Positions 22,698 through 33,565 of a stretch of DNA of 64,000 nt are shown here, piece after piece. A program made the position numbers and the translations under genes. Source of the stretch: Pseudocercospora fijiensis CIRAD86 (Eukaryota; Ascomycota; Dothideomycetes; Mycosphaerellales; Mycosphaerellaceae). The stretch covers positions 2,011,011-2,075,010 of the forward strand of contig NW_006921537.1 of NCBI RefSeq assembly GCF_000340215.1, written 5' to 3'. The notes beneath the pieces are model-generated. The model ran no database searches and was not told the DNA's origin. It saw only the letters and a program-made list of their open reading frames with translations. The stretch's first letter is position 1; each line of letters opens with the position of its first letter.

Positions 22698-23987
22698 TCA
22701 AAGCGGACTCTTCTCCCCAACCACAAAATCATACATCCCCTTAACCCTAACCAACGCCTCACTCGCCTTCTCCACCCCCTTCGCACCAACATGGTCATCG
22801 AAACCCCTCAACGTCAGCACGCATTCCGCCAGGACTCCCATCAACCCCGTCATGCGAACATCCGCTCTCCGATCGAAAATACAAGCCTTGTCCTCAATCC
22901 CAAACTTGAGCGTTTGGAACACCAATCGGCCCAGGGAAATCAGACTGGTCAAATTCAGCGCTTCGGATTTCTTGATTTCCATCCCGAATGCTGTGGGCGA
23001 GGTTGCGAGTAAGGTGGAGGCGTAGCGCGTTCGAGATTGATGCGAGGTGGAGGGTTTTGCGAAATGTGATGTCAGGTTCAGGGAGAGGGTGGCGAGAGGG
23101 CGGATGGTGGGCCAGTGGGCGAGGAGGTTGGCGGAAATTTCTGGAGAGGGAGAGGAGCGCGCATTGAGGATGTTGGTTTCGGGGGAGAGGTTGGTGCGCA
23201 AGGTGTAGATCTTTGGGATTTTGGTGAGTGGGTACAGCAAGATTTCCCATGCGCGGGAGAGGTTTGGGTTCTGGAGTTCGGTGGCGTGAATGTTGATATC
23301 GAGGGTGGAGACGCGGCCGGAGATTTTTGTGCTTGATGTGTTGCCGTGGCTGTTCATGAGGTATGACACGAGTGAGTAGAGGCAGCGGTTTGCGGGGCTG
23401 AGATCGCTCGCAAACCAGGTCGAGTTGCTGGTGTCGACGTTATTGGCGCTGTCGTCGAAATGGATCTCGAGTTTGATGTGTGGGATTTGGCTGAGGTATA
23501 CGGGCCAGAGAGCGGAGTATTTACTGATCGGGTCGTCGAATTCTAGCGCTGAGGTTGAGTCGTTGACGAGGGGGACTTTGTGTCGACTATTGTAAAGATT
23601 GTCAACAATGTCGCCTTGAACAACGACGCCGCCCATGTATTTGCTAAAGATCTTTATGGTTGCGACGCTCTCCGAGTAGATGAAACCAGAAGCTTCGCTG
23701 TGGATCTGGTGGTTGACTTGCAAGATGGATGGGGAGGCGCGAAGCCCGGCGGCCTTGTTGTGGGTCAGGAGGATCTTGTAGACATCGTTGCGCATCTCGC
23801 CTGGCAAGTCGAGGAAGCGGAAGGTTGATGGAGATGGTCCAGAGTTGGAGATTGTGGTGCTCTTGGTCCTACCAGTGCTTGGTGTGCTGTAGGCCTTCGT
23901 GCCCTCGATGGTAAGCTTGAAGCTGCCTTTCGCAGCATTCTTGGTATTTAGGCGGAGAGGGGCGATGAATGTGGTTTCAAAACGCAT
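22698..23987 (-). CDS. F-box-like protein of the Dothideomycete lineage type
   Basis: Single exon, 429 aa from ATG at 23987 (MRFETTFIAPLRL). The in-frame extension to 24113 has only a TTG start. Residues ~55-110 contain FRFLDLPGEMRNDVYKILL followed by ILQVNHQIHSEASGFIYSE. This is the layout of the large fungal family in which an F-box-like LPxExRxxVY helix is followed by an LxxNRQIxxEA helix, usually thought to act in substrate recognition. The remaining ~300 residues have no motif I can name. The gene carries dense CC/GG strand asymmetry in its 3' half. Its stop codon abuts the minisatellite, so the C-terminus (VRVKGMYDFVVGEKSPL) may have been shaped by repeat expansion. Confidence 0.65.
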   Translation of the reverse strand: MRFETTFIAPLRLNTKNAAKGSFKLTIEGTKAYSTPSTGRTKSTTISNSGPSPSTFRFLDLPGEMRNDVYKILLTHNKAAGLRASPSILQVNHQIHSEASGFIYSESVATIKIFSKYMGGVVVQGDIVDNLYNSRHKVPLVNDSTSALEFDDPISKYSALWPVYLSQIPHIKLEIHFDDSANNVDTSNSTWFASDLSPANRCLYSLVSYLMNSHGNTSSTKISGRVSTLDINIHATELQNPNLSRAWEILLYPLTKIPKIYTLRTNLSPETNILNARSSPSPEISANLLAHWPTIRPLATLSLNLTSHFAKPSTSHQSRTRYASTLLATSPTAFGMEIKKSEALNLTSLISLGRLVFQTLKFGIEDKACIFDRRADVRMTGLMGVLAECVLTLRGFDDHVGAKGVEKASEALVRVKGMYDFVVGEKSPL

Positions 23988-24549
23988 GTTGGCGATTTTA
24001 TTGGGTAGGTATCGAAGGGTATATGACAGTATGCAAGGATCAAATGGTGGTTGATATCGGGGGAAGTGTTGGTAAGATCTTCGAATTTCCTTTTGGGGAG
24101 TGGATGAGGGCAAGTTGTCTAGTCGAAATTCAAGATAGGAATGTCAGTTTCAGAAAGTCTCCATGACCGCAGGGGTCCGGTTCAAATAACAATAGGAGCG
24201 GCCACAATAGCCAGATCGAAGTGAAGGAGCGGGAAGGACAAACGGAGAGCAGAGCAGCCAACGGGAGCGCCGGATTTGCGTTCGTCTTTTCACTTACACA
24301 GTTCGTCCGCTCCAAAAGTCATCTTATAGGTCTCGCCAAAGCACGTGTTCCGGAATGGCAGTCCCGGCCTCTTGGAGCCATTTTTAGAGCCTATCTTAGT
24401 CTGTGCGCGGTGGCAGAGAGCGTGTGAGCGGCGGGATGCTCCTCTGCGACCTCACAGCACTCGACGCCCGCCTACTGAGGCCTCGCGACTCGTTCAGGAC
24501 ACAGCGAATCCTCTCTCCCAGTCTGCTCGCCTGGTCTACCGACTGAATT
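23988..24549. other. Intergenic, no supported gene
   Basis: Promoter region of the F-box-like gene plus the 3' flank of the small gene at 24550; no coding signal seen. Confidence 0.45.
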
Positions 24550-24855
24550 TCAACCACCAGCACGCGCCTTCTCAGACCACTCTTGTGCTTGCGCCTCAGC
24601 CTCCGAGAATGTCTGCTTGCAAAGCTTGAGCAGCGCCTCAACTGCATGCTTGCGGGAATACTTCTTCGGTCCCTCCACGACCACGCCATCGGTGGACAAT
24701 GCCAGGGAACATGAGTATTCCTTCCACTCAATAGACCTCACTCTACCTTGTGTGTCTCGAAGCAGAGTTCCTTCCTGGTATTCTTGGTCTCGAATAATGA
24801 AGTCGGTGCCAGGAGGCAGATCAGTCCGATCGCTAGAACTTTCTTGAAGGCGCAT
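24550..24855 (-). CDS. Small conserved-looking protein, 3' exon or whole gene
   Basis: Open frame of 101 codons plus stop from ATG at 24855. It reads MRLQESSSDRTDLPPGTDF, then IIRDQEYQEGTLLRD, a beta-rich middle with VVVEGPKKYSRKHAVEALLKLC, and a helical C-terminus rich in Ala and Glu. A second ATG-led stretch at 25091 on the same strand (MPPTIPLPLLGRPEDHPAPEG, then KSELEAEIK) is probably its first exon. Several GT donors lie near 24985-25005, but none gives an unambiguous junction, so I list only the firm part. Function unknown; no family recognised. Confidence 0.55.
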   Translation of the reverse strand: MRLQESSSDRTDLPPGTDFIIRDQEYQEGTLLRDTQGRVRSIEWKEYSCSLALSTDGVVVEGPKKYSRKHAVEALLKLCKQTFSEAEAQAQEWSEKARAGG

Positions 24856-25091
24856 GCTGTTCCTGCTTGGCCGCGATGGTCTTCGTGGTTGGCTCTCAAG
24901 ATGATGCTGCCATAGTCAAGGCGCCATGACTGCGACTTCTTAGCGAAATCAAAATTTGCAATGGAGCCCCAACACACACCTAGTATCTGCACCTTCATGA
25001 CTTTAATCTCGGCCTCTAGTTCAGATTTGCCTTCTGGCGCAGGATGATCTTCAGGACGGCCGAGAAGAGGCAACGGTATCGTTGGCGGCAT

Positions 25092-25701
25092 AGCTGTGTT
25101 GAATTTCGCGAGTCAGTCGATGAGTGCCGCAGATATCGCGGTATCCGTGGTATTCGTCGCTTAGGTTGGAGGGCATGTCGCAAGCAAAGGCAGATCTGCA
25201 CTTGGATTTCGCAGTGTCTTCCGGGTGAGCGCGGACGCCTGGCATGTGCCCACGGCAAGTGAGCGTTAGCGTGTGATAATCACAGCGAACCTGGCATGAA
25301 GCCTCGCAACGCAGCGGGCGAATAACCAATTCCCGTGGAGTACGGTTCAGCCGTGTGAGGATGAATTTGCTTCTCGATGCAGCGCATGGTCACTTCCGAT
25401 CGCAGCTTAAATGCTAGCAACCTCTTGACAGAATGATCCGACCACAAGCAAGCATCAAAGATGTATGTACAATGTGACTCGAGGACAAGGAAGCTCAGTG
25501 TCTCCAGAATTCTGATTGATTGCCACAAAGGAGGCAAAACTAACACCTGTGCATCATCCACGGCGCACAAAGCTTCAGTCGTGGTCACTCAAAATGGGTT
25601 CATGCAGATTGGAATCCTTCACAAAACCACAAGACCCGCTTGCAGGTGCTGGGCTGCTCCATAGGCCGTCCTGTGGGAATCGAAACATTAAGGGGGGACG
25701 A
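25092..25701. other. Intergenic, no supported gene
   Basis: Only short, unconvincing frames; separates the small gene from the 3' end of SPC34. Confidence 0.45.
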
Positions 25702-26457
25702 TCATCGCATCAGACCACCCAGATCTCTCTCCATACCAGTCACTCTCTCCTCAAGAGCTCTCTTCTTGCGCTCCAGCTCTCGAATTTCCGCCTCCTCCGC
25801 TTCTAGTTCCTCCTTCGTCACAGGCGTGATGTTCGAAGCAGCGTCCTCGTCAATATCGGCCATCGGATCGTCGTCCGCATCTTGTGAGTAGCTTCTGCTT
25901 GTCTTTGCCAACTCCTCTGCTTGCTGCAACACCTTCGCCTCATAATGCCGTATGTTTGCCGTCAATTGTCCATACCGTCGCCTCAGCTGTGCAATACGAT
26001 CTGCCGTTCCAGGAATAGAATACACAGCTAGCAGTCTCTCTGCCCCCTCAAGCAACACTTCGACATCCATTTCTCCTTTGATTCTGGCATTCGTGCTCTC
26101 CTGCCGGGTCCGGTTGTACAAGTCGCCACCAAGGACTGCAGCGACTGCTTTTGACTTGGGCTGTCTAGATGCATAGACTGTCGCTCTCCTCTTGGCAGGT
26201 GTCTTGGTTGAGGCAGCAATTGCATCATGGGTTGGGCCGCTAGCGAAATCGGTGGCGCCAGGGTTTCCAGAAAGAGGAGGCGGTGCTAGATGGAAGAGTG
26301 CACGCTCGTGGGCTTCTGTATCGCGAATAAGACTCGTGATATCGTGTTGTGAGAGCAAAGCATTCGTAAAGATGTTTGGTCCCGGGAAAGGGAGTTCTGA
26401 TATTGAGGTCGCACATAGGGAGATTTGCTCCAAATGGGACTGCAAGAGGGAGGCCAT
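25702..26457 (-). CDS. SPC34: DASH complex subunit Spc34
   Basis: Single exon, 251 aa, ATG at 26457. The N-terminal block LLQSHLEQISLCATSISELPFPGPNIFTNALL with HDITSLIRDTEAHERALF is typical of Spc34. A Lys/Arg-rich linker (TPAKRRATVYASRQPKSKAVAAVLGGDLYN) follows. The C-terminus is a long coiled coil (about residues 140-190 and 215-250, ending EERVTGMERDLGGLMR). Spc34 is part of the DASH/Dam1 ring that links kinetochores to microtubule plus ends. The gene is head to head with RPN3. Confidence 0.88.
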   Translation of the reverse strand: MASLLQSHLEQISLCATSISELPFPGPNIFTNALLSQHDITSLIRDTEAHERALFHLAPPPLSGNPGATDFASGPTHDAIAASTKTPAKRRATVYASRQPKSKAVAAVLGGDLYNRTRQESTNARIKGEMDVEVLLEGAERLLAVYSIPGTADRIAQLRRRYGQLTANIRHYEAKVLQQAEELAKTSRSYSQDADDDPMADIDEDAASNITPVTKEELEAEEAEIRELERKKRALEERVTGMERDLGGLMR

Positions 26458-26889
26458 GACGTCTCTAATTCAGAGTGAGAAACTGAATCGTCGGAAGCGG
26501 TATACTTTCCGGTTGATGTCCAGTGCTGATGTAGTCTGGTAGTATTCGAGGTTTCTATTCTTGCTTGTCCAGGCAATGTTCACATGGCAAATCCAATGAC
26601 AGTACTAATCTGGTCTCGCGGCCTCAAGTTGGGGCGCGGCTTTTAAGGCCTTTATGCGCAGGTCTTGAGCTCCAACAATGTTTCCGAACAGACGCACCAC
26701 CTAGGCCCAGCGCACCTGATACAACACCCACGGCGCGCCCGCAGCTTTCACCTGTGACGCCACAGCCGGATGATCTTCGGCTTGGAATGGAAGGCGCATC
26801 TCGAGCTTCGAAACGCCTGGCTGGCTGGCACGACCACAACATCAGCCAACACTTGCATCAAACCTCTCCTGACAAAGTTATACCACAGC
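26458..26889. promoter_or_regulatory. Divergent promoter between SPC34 and RPN3
   Basis: 432 bp separate the two start codons, so the interval must serve both genes. The RPN3 reading frame is open through much of this space, but there is no credible coding content. I could not identify specific factor sites by eye. Confidence 0.55.
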
Positions 26890-28475
26890 ATGGCAGAGAA
26901 GATGGAAGTCGATGCCGTGAATGGCGAGAAACAGGAAGAGAGCGCAGGGCCAGCACCAGATCTGCCGCCGGAGCGCAGTACGTAGACGCAGCCGCCTCAC
27001 AAACACTGATGACCACCCTGACTGACCATACCGCAGTCATTCAGAACAACCTCACGTTCATAAACCAGGCCGTCGACAACTTCGACTCGCGATTCACGCT
27101 GCGCGCACTCCGGAGCATATCGACGCTGCGAAAGGCGCCTACATTTCCCGAAGCCATCGTCCTGGGCATCCGGACAGCATATCCTAACCCATCCAATCGA
27201 GGGCGGCAGATATTGGAGGAGCTGTTGCCGGAGGAGCACAGAAAGCAGACGAATGGCACAGCATCGCCAGCAAAGAGCAAGGACGGAGCAGAACAAGATC
27301 CGCATCCAGAAGTCTGGTCGTATCTAGGTGTTCTGCTGCAGGTTTATCTATTCGACAACCGCGAGTTCGAGAAGGGTGCAGACTTCAGCGGAAATTTTGT
27401 GGAGCGCATCCGCAGCTGGAATCGCCGCACGCTCGACCAGATTGGCGCCAAGGCATACTTCTACTACCAGCTGTTCCACGAGAATCTTCACCCGAAGCCG
27501 CCGTCAAAGCAGTCGCACGTCGTTGAGCTTCGCCCGAAGCTGCTTGCTGCTCTAAGGTCTGCTGTCCTCCGAAAGGACAACGATACCCAGGCTGCTGTGA
27601 CTGTTCTGCTCCTTCGCAACTACATCAGCACCGCCGACATCACCCAAGCCGATCTCCTCGTTGCACAAACACAGTTCCCGACGACCGCGTCAAACAACCA
27701 ATTTTGCCGCTACTTCTACTACATCGGTCGTATCCGCGCCATCCAGCTCGCCTACACTCAAGCACACGAGCATCTGGAATCCGCTACCCGCAAGTCGCCA
27801 ACGAATGGTCCCGCTGTCGGCTTCTACCAACAAGCTACCAAGCTCTTGATAGTCGTGGAGCTGTTGATGGGTGACATTCCTGAGCGCAGTCTATTCCGAC
27901 AGGCGCCTCTTGAAGCTGCTCTATACCCATATCTGAAGCTCGTACAAGCTGTTCGCGTTGGAGACTTGCAAGCATTCTTGAAGTGCGTAAGTCTCAACGA
28001 GGCACAGTTCCGCCAGGATGGCACGTACACCCTTATTTTGCGTCTGCGTCAAAACGTCATCAAGACTGGTGTTCGCATGCTCTCACTTTCTTACAGCCGC
28101 ATCAGTTTACGAGATATCTGCACTCGTCTGGGCGTGGACAGCGAAGAGTCGGCGGAATACATCACGGCAAAGGCGATCAGAGATGGTGTCATCGAAGCAT
28201 CGCTGGATCACCAGAACGGACACATGGTGACCGTACCGCAGAAGGACGCATACAGCACGACAGAGCCTAGCGATGCCTTCCACGCCCGTATAAGCGCTCT
28301 GCTCAACATGAGAGACGAATGCGTCATGGCAATGCGATACCCCATGAACAAGCACAGACAAGAGATCGCAGAAGCTGCCAAGGCGCGTGAGCGAGAGCGA
28401 GAGTTGGCCAAGGAGATCATCGAAGGTGAGGGAGATGCAGATGATGGTGACGAGGGCGGCTTTGAAGGTATGTAA
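26890..28475 (+). CDS. RPN3: 26S proteasome non-ATPase subunit Rpn3
   Basis: Exons 26890-26977 and 27037-28475 give 508 aa. The 59 bp intron (GTACGT...CTGACTGACC...CCGCAG) joins LPPER-IIQNNLTFINQAV. The start MAEKMEVDAVNGEK is the usual acidic N-terminus. The body is TPR-like helices (VWSYLGVLLQVYLFDNREFEKG, CRYFYYIGRIRAIQLAYTQAHEHL). A PCI domain follows at about residues 330-450 (RQNVIKTGVRMLSLSYSRISLRDICTRLGV). The C-terminal helix is rich in Glu/Arg and ends in an acidic EGDADDGDEGGFEGM. Rpn3 is a structural subunit of the 19S lid. An alternative unspliced frame runs through the intron from further upstream, but it lacks the conserved N-terminus. Confidence 0.95.
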
Positions 28476-29097
28476 TGGTCTCCCATGCTACTGATTTATT
28501 AGCCGTCATACGGCATGGTGGCTGCACTGCAACAAAAAGCTGTAATATAGACCAATCGATAGAGATGCTACGAGCTCCCAAGCTCGAGAAGTTCGAGTTC
28601 AAGCTCCAGTCATGAAAGTGTCGCATCGACTTCTGTTCACAAGGGAACTCTCCAAGAATCTTGATTCTCTCGACTTCCCGCTGGCTTTCTGGAGACTAGC
28701 ATGGCCTTCAAGGCAAGCTCATGACAATTGTTCGAGCTGCGAGGACTTGATCAAGTCACATATCATGAACCTGTCTATTCATTTTGCGCGACTTGATCCG
28801 ATTGAATCGATCCTCTCCTCAGTCTAGGCATATAGGTAGCCAAGTCTTACATGGGAATGCAGGTCGTACATGAATGGCCCGTCGGGTTGTTGTCGAGAAG
28901 AGAAAAGATCGCACGTTCGAGGAATGACATTGTGAGTCTTGATAGTGCCGAATTGCAGGCGAGCATGTACTTACATTTCACCTGCGAGGATCAAGTTTCA
29001 GTTGAGGATTTGAGGTGAATGCATATATTCAGTACTTGTTCGCATTCATCACGAGGGTTTTGTTGTTACATACCAGAACCTCAAACTCGAATTCTTC
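28476..29097. other. Intergenic between convergent genes
   Basis: No coding signal; holds the 3' ends of RPN3 and the WW-domain gene. Confidence 0.5.
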
Positions 29098-29939
29098 CTA
29101 CCAACCATCATCATCCCGTCCCTCCTGTCGTCCCTCATCATAAGCATCATCAACATCATCCCCAAACCTCTCCACATCACCCACCTTCTTCCCCATCCAA
29201 CCCGCCACCCTCTCCGGAGCATCCTCCACATCATCCACAGCATCATCCCAACGGTTCTCAACCCGATCTCCAAACCTCTCAACCCGTTGCTCAACATCCT
29301 GCGGAAAATCTTCCACATCCTGAACTTTCTCTCCCGTCCATCTCGCGGCATCATACGGAGCATCTTCAACTCTCTCCCCAAATCGATCGAAACCCTGTTC
29401 CATACGATTTTCAAATCCATCAAATCGTTCTTCAGCACGATATTTGTCCTCTTCGAGATCCTCTTTGACTTCATGACCTTCGTGCATCAGAAAAGCCCCA
29501 CCGGCCAAACCGGCTGCTACACCTAACGCTCCACCGATCAATCCCTTGTGAGATTTCTTCTCGTGGTGTGGTGCGTCGCCTTGAGGTCCCGTTGGATAAC
29601 CTCCTCCTTGTCGTTGTTGTTCATACCCACCCGGCCCTCCGGGACCTCCGTATGCGCCTCCCCCGTACCCGCCATCGTAAGCTGCTCCTTGACCTCCATA
29701 CCCGCGGGGAAACTCGAAGGTACGTTCGCCGTTCTCGGGGTTGATGAAGATGTAGCGGTTTTCTTGAGGGATCCATTCTGCGCGCCAGGGGTAGGGGAGT
29801 TGAGGTGGTGGTGGGGGCTGGATGAGAAGGTGTCATGTCAGTTTTGAGGGGATGGAATTACTGAGGTGATGGGATGGAATAATACTTGGTTGCTATATCC
29901 ACCGCCGTAGCCGCCGCCGCCTTGATTATAGTAGGACAT
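29098..29939 (-). CDS. WW-domain protein with duplicated amphipathic-helix region
   Basis: Exons 29939-29886 and 29817-29098 give 257 aa. The 68 bp intron (GTATTA...CTGACATG...CATCCAG) joins GGYSNQ to PPPPQLPYPW. A WW domain spans about residues 24-52: first Trp in PYPWRAEW, YIFINPENGERTFEFP with Tyr, Asn and Thr in place. Its second Trp position is Phe (TFEFP), which may weaken proline-ligand binding. A Gly/Tyr/Pro-rich spacer follows, then GLIGGALGVAAGLAGGAFL, a short glycine-rich hydrophobic segment found in many fungal stress proteins. The last ~120 residues are acidic and repeat a pattern of RFG-RVE, DAP---A-W-G-KV-DVE-F and DDV, about 45-50 residues apart. These are likely amphipathic helices. 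The role could be membrane or protein binding; not known. Confidence 0.75.
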
Positions 29940-31229
29940 CCTGTCTTGGTTTGCTTGGTGAGTTTGTGGATGGTTGAGCTGTTGTTAGGCAGAGTGTGAG
30001 TGAGCAGAATGTTTAGGTCTTGGTGAAGAAGTGAAGAAACGCGAGGAAACCATAAATACTTATCCCACTTCGAAACACGCTGTCAGAACAGTGGTGAGCT
30101 GTTGTGCCAGCATGCAGGGCAGCAGCTCGAGCCAACCTGACACAACGGGCCATTGGTTCCAGAACCGGGGCGAAGCTGTCAATACGAGCTATACCGTTGC
30201 AAAGCAATGCCAGCGAGCCGGCAATGAGAACTTTCAGCTTACGCCATGGCTATCACGGGGGCTGCGTCAGCAATGGCCGGACATTTTGAGCGATTTATGT
30301 ACAGGCGGGAGGCTGTGTTGATAAATTCACCAACATCGTCACTAAAACAAGGGAGGAAGGAAAGCATATCGTACTCAAGCCTCGCCAAGAGATGCCAAGC
30401 CTTTTGCATATTGCCGAGTACAAGGCTACATGTGTACAAGTTCTCGTTTCAGCAGTCCAACGCGTCGCATTGCTGTCTCATTAATATGACCCATCGAATG
30501 CCAGAAAGACAATTGGATGGTAGTCATCAGCCATGAATGTATAGAGTTTTGAGCGCCGAAAAAAACTCTCAGCTCGTTCATGCTTGAGCTGCTCCAACTC
30601 TCGCGTTTACCCCTCTCACAGCCTGTGGTGTGTTCTCGAGACTCTTGCCTGAATCTGTACCATTTGTCGTGCTATACGCTCACTGCTAGCCTGTACATCT
30701 TCCAAGGACAAGCCTAGGCTTGCAGGCGTCGGGTGTTCATATCTGCTTCGCACGCTGCATTCCAGCAATCTTCTGCTCTCTAAGCGCAGGACACACCGTA
30801 GGTAGCGTAGTCAGGATTCCAGAAGGCGCGTTGTTCCGCTTTTTGAAAGCCTTTCAGACCTTTACGATCATAATTTGGCCCTCTCCAGCACCGTGTTGAG
30901 GCGTCGCAGCACAACCCTGTTTGGATTGACATTGCCACAGCAGGTGCGGCCTATTCAACGCTGGACGGGTCATCTGTTCCCCTTGTTTCAAGCTGCCCAT
31001 TGTTTCTTCGGTAGCCGAAGCAGCTTGCGGTGCTTTGAACGTCGGCGTGACTTTGGACAAGACTTCCACGTTCCGATTTCAGTAATGGTCGACGGCGTTC
31101 AGCAGCCTTGAGATCTTGGGCCGGATGCATGAGTCTCGGCCTCACTCTGAAAGCTAGCCCGAAACGAGCGTCTGTGGTGAATTTTGAGAATCATAGTCTC
31201 TTCATGATTCTTCCCTGGTCGCACGTGCT
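29940..31229. other. Intergenic, no supported gene
   Basis: Frames of up to ~100 codons on both strands lack family resemblance. The left end is the promoter of the WW-domain gene. Confidence 0.4.
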
Positions 31230-32627
31230 TTATCCGGGAGCGGCGCATTCGTCCAATGCAGCCATGATGCTGTCGTAATCCGACCTCGTACCTGCTTGGA
31301 AAGCTCCAGGACGATCGAATCTTTCATCAATGTCCATCTCGTCATTTGCAACTCCATTCTTGTCACCATTGACAATCCCGTTGGCAATATGTCCATTCCC
31401 GAACGCTAGTCCATTGGGAGTAGGTTTCCGCACCAGATCCGGGTAATGGCTGAGCATGACCCTTTCGCCCAAAAATCGCTCATGCTTGAGATAGTGATCT
31501 TGCAAGCCTACGCCGAGCCGTAGATCTTGCATGTTCAGTGGGTTCGTCTTTGCCATCATTTCCATTTCTACTGGAAGCAGACCTCCGGCATTCCTCTGCA
31601 GCACACCGCGATCCGCGTCGTCCTCTTCTTTCCTGAGCTGCTTCTTGAATTTGTGAGTCTGAATGCCGTCTTTCCCAGCTGCGTTGCTCCTCGCATGTCC
31701 AAGTAAAGCCCCAAGTACACCTTTCATGAAGACCTCTGCGGCTTGCTCGACCAACTCCGCGCAGGGTTGCACTTGTCCTTGCTGCACGCCACCTGTGAGT
31801 CCTTCCCTGTAACAGATAGGCTCGATGCGATTTTGCATGTCCGCTTGCGCTGGAAACTCCAATTGCTCAGCTGCAAGAGGTTGCGCATACAACCTATGTA
31901 TCTCAACCTCAAAATTATTTCTGGCCAATCCACTCGCTCCTCCGCCACTTGGCCCTGCTCCTGTCGCACTTTGCGGTTCCGCTTGCGTAGAAAGTGTTTG
32001 TGCTCCGCTTGGCCTGATTGTGAGCTCCGTGCTGTAGTCCAAGGCCTCGCGAAACCCGTCATTGACAGCTTTACTTGGATCCTTCAACCCTTTGATGCGC
32101 GCACGATCTCTTGGACCAATCGTCATGATCTCTTTCTTGAGTCTTTCTTCCGCCTTATCGTTTGCGCCTGAGCCTCCTGCCGCATTCTTGCTCGTGCTGG
32201 TGGGCTTGTCTGTTGCGACAACCCACGGTGCGACTTCTGTGGGCGGAGGATCCCGTAAAGTGTTGGCATATATGGCTGTGAGGAGCTGATTGTGCAGGAT
32301 CAAGATCGAGGGAGGACCTTTGCTCGAGTCGCCAGAGGTAGTTGTACTCGGCGCAGAGGAGAGTATGGGTTGGAGGACCCATGACAGCTCGGCTTGGTTA
32401 ATACAGCCGCGCACGAACTCGCTGAAGGCAGTCTTGTACTCGGCCCAGTTGTCGCCCAGCGCGCTCTTTAATTGCGTATAGATTGGCTCAACATTGATGC
32501 GCTCAACCTGCGCCCTGCCCATAGCAGATGCAGCACCTGCGACGCCATTCTTTGCGACCAGGCCGACCGGTTGCGCCTTGGTGAGGTTTGGCGAGATGGT
32601 CGATAAAGAGAGGTCGGCCGGATCCAT
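31230..32627 (-). CDS. HFI1: SAGA coactivator subunit Ada1 (Hfi1)
   Basis: Single exon, 465 aa, ATG at 32627. The N-terminal SAGA-Tad1 region contains RINVEPIYTQLKSALGDNWAEY followed by FVRGCINQAELSWVLQPIL and ILHNQLLTAIYANTLRDPPP. This is the stretch that precedes and includes the Ada1 homology region in fungi. A histone-fold-like segment lies near residues 290-330 (ELVEQAAEVFMKGVLGALLGHARS), consistent with pairing to Taf12. The C-terminus carries acidic and Asn/Gly-rich tails. Ada1 holds together the SAGA core that delivers TBP and histone acetylation. Confidence 0.85.
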   Translation of the reverse strand: MDPADLSLSTISPNLTKAQPVGLVAKNGVAGAASAMGRAQVERINVEPIYTQLKSALGDNWAEYKTAFSEFVRGCINQAELSWVLQPILSSAPSTTTSGDSSKGPPSILILHNQLLTAIYANTLRDPPPTEVAPWVVATDKPTSTSKNAAGGSGANDKAEERLKKEIMTIGPRDRARIKGLKDPSKAVNDGFREALDYSTELTIRPSGAQTLSTQAEPQSATGAGPSGGGASGLARNNFEVEIHRLYAQPLAAEQLEFPAQADMQNRIEPICYREGLTGGVQQGQVQPCAELVEQAAEVFMKGVLGALLGHARSNAAGKDGIQTHKFKKQLRKEEDDADRGVLQRNAGGLLPVEMEMMAKTNPLNMQDLRLGVGLQDHYLKHERFLGERVMLSHYPDLVRKPTPNGLAFGNGHIANGIVNGDKNGVANDEMDIDERFDRPGAFQAGTRSDYDSIMAALDECAAPG

Positions 32628-33565
32628 GTTGGCGGTATGAGTGAGTAGCCTTGAATTGGCGCTGGCGCAAGGCGTTCGTATTATCGCATCGTTCGCGTGT
32701 TGTATATGCGCGTGTGATGGCGCAGCGAGTTAGAACTACTGGTTGGGGGCTGGAGTGAGGTCTGAAAGCTTGTCGCAAAGCGGCGCAAATAGAGAAACAA
32801 AGTATTGCTATGCTGATAGAGTGAATACTACATGGAACAAGGCAGAAGACCAGAAAATCCGTGACTGTCAACCGGTAATGGCTTCATATGCATTGTATGC
32901 GTGTGGAGGACGTGGAGTCGTAGCCGTCAATTGACATCGGCTGTTACTTCCCGAAACGCCGCCCACCAGCCAGACAAGGTATCAAAAGCGCATGGATATT
33001 ACTATATATGCTCTCGCAAAAGTACGATTTCTACTATTACCTGTGACCACTATATGGCTTATTACACGGGCATACACACATTTGTAAAATTTATTGCGAG
33101 GACGTCATGGTTCTGAGAGAGATCAAGCAAGTCCGACCAACGCTGGTCAAAAGTTATAGGCAATCGATGATATTGTGCACGGCAGTGCTGTTGTCTTCAA
33201 GTATCTACCCAATACAAGGCCTTTCTGGCCAGGTGAAAGTAGCAAGTAGGTATAGTAAAAATTGGCGTGGCGCCGTCGGCCGCTCTGATTCCACAAGAGC
33301 GCCACCTTGTAAACCCATCTTCGCGTTGAAATATGCTCATTCCGTCTCCATTCTGACTCCTCGCTTGGTCTTAAGATGCCAAGTTGTGATACGGACGCCC
33401 TCCCAGTTCCACTAGAGGATTTTCCTGTCCTCTATCCTTGGTCGCTAAAACGCTAAATCAAAATGTTGTTGCAAATTGGACATGTGAAACCGATAGTGTA
33501 GCCAGTGATGACCGTTGAGGTCAAGTCCAGTCCCAAAGACGCGCTCCCAGTTTAGAGGTCGAGAC
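32628..33565. other. Intergenic, promoter of ADA1 and 3' flank of VAC7
   Basis: No coding signal beyond short frames. A locally AT-rich stretch near 32990-33090 has no further structure that I can see. Confidence 0.45.

Noticed and set aside
22215..22744. Plus-strand frames with repeated TTITPFEASSAPK-like residues
   Set aside because: The ~140 bp repeat unit is not a multiple of three, so the peptide repeat shifts frame; it is a minisatellite, not a repeat protein.
26565..26977. Longer unspliced RPN3 with a 108-residue extension
   Set aside because: The extension has no ATG in good context and lacks the family N-terminus, which appears only after splicing from the ATG at 26890.
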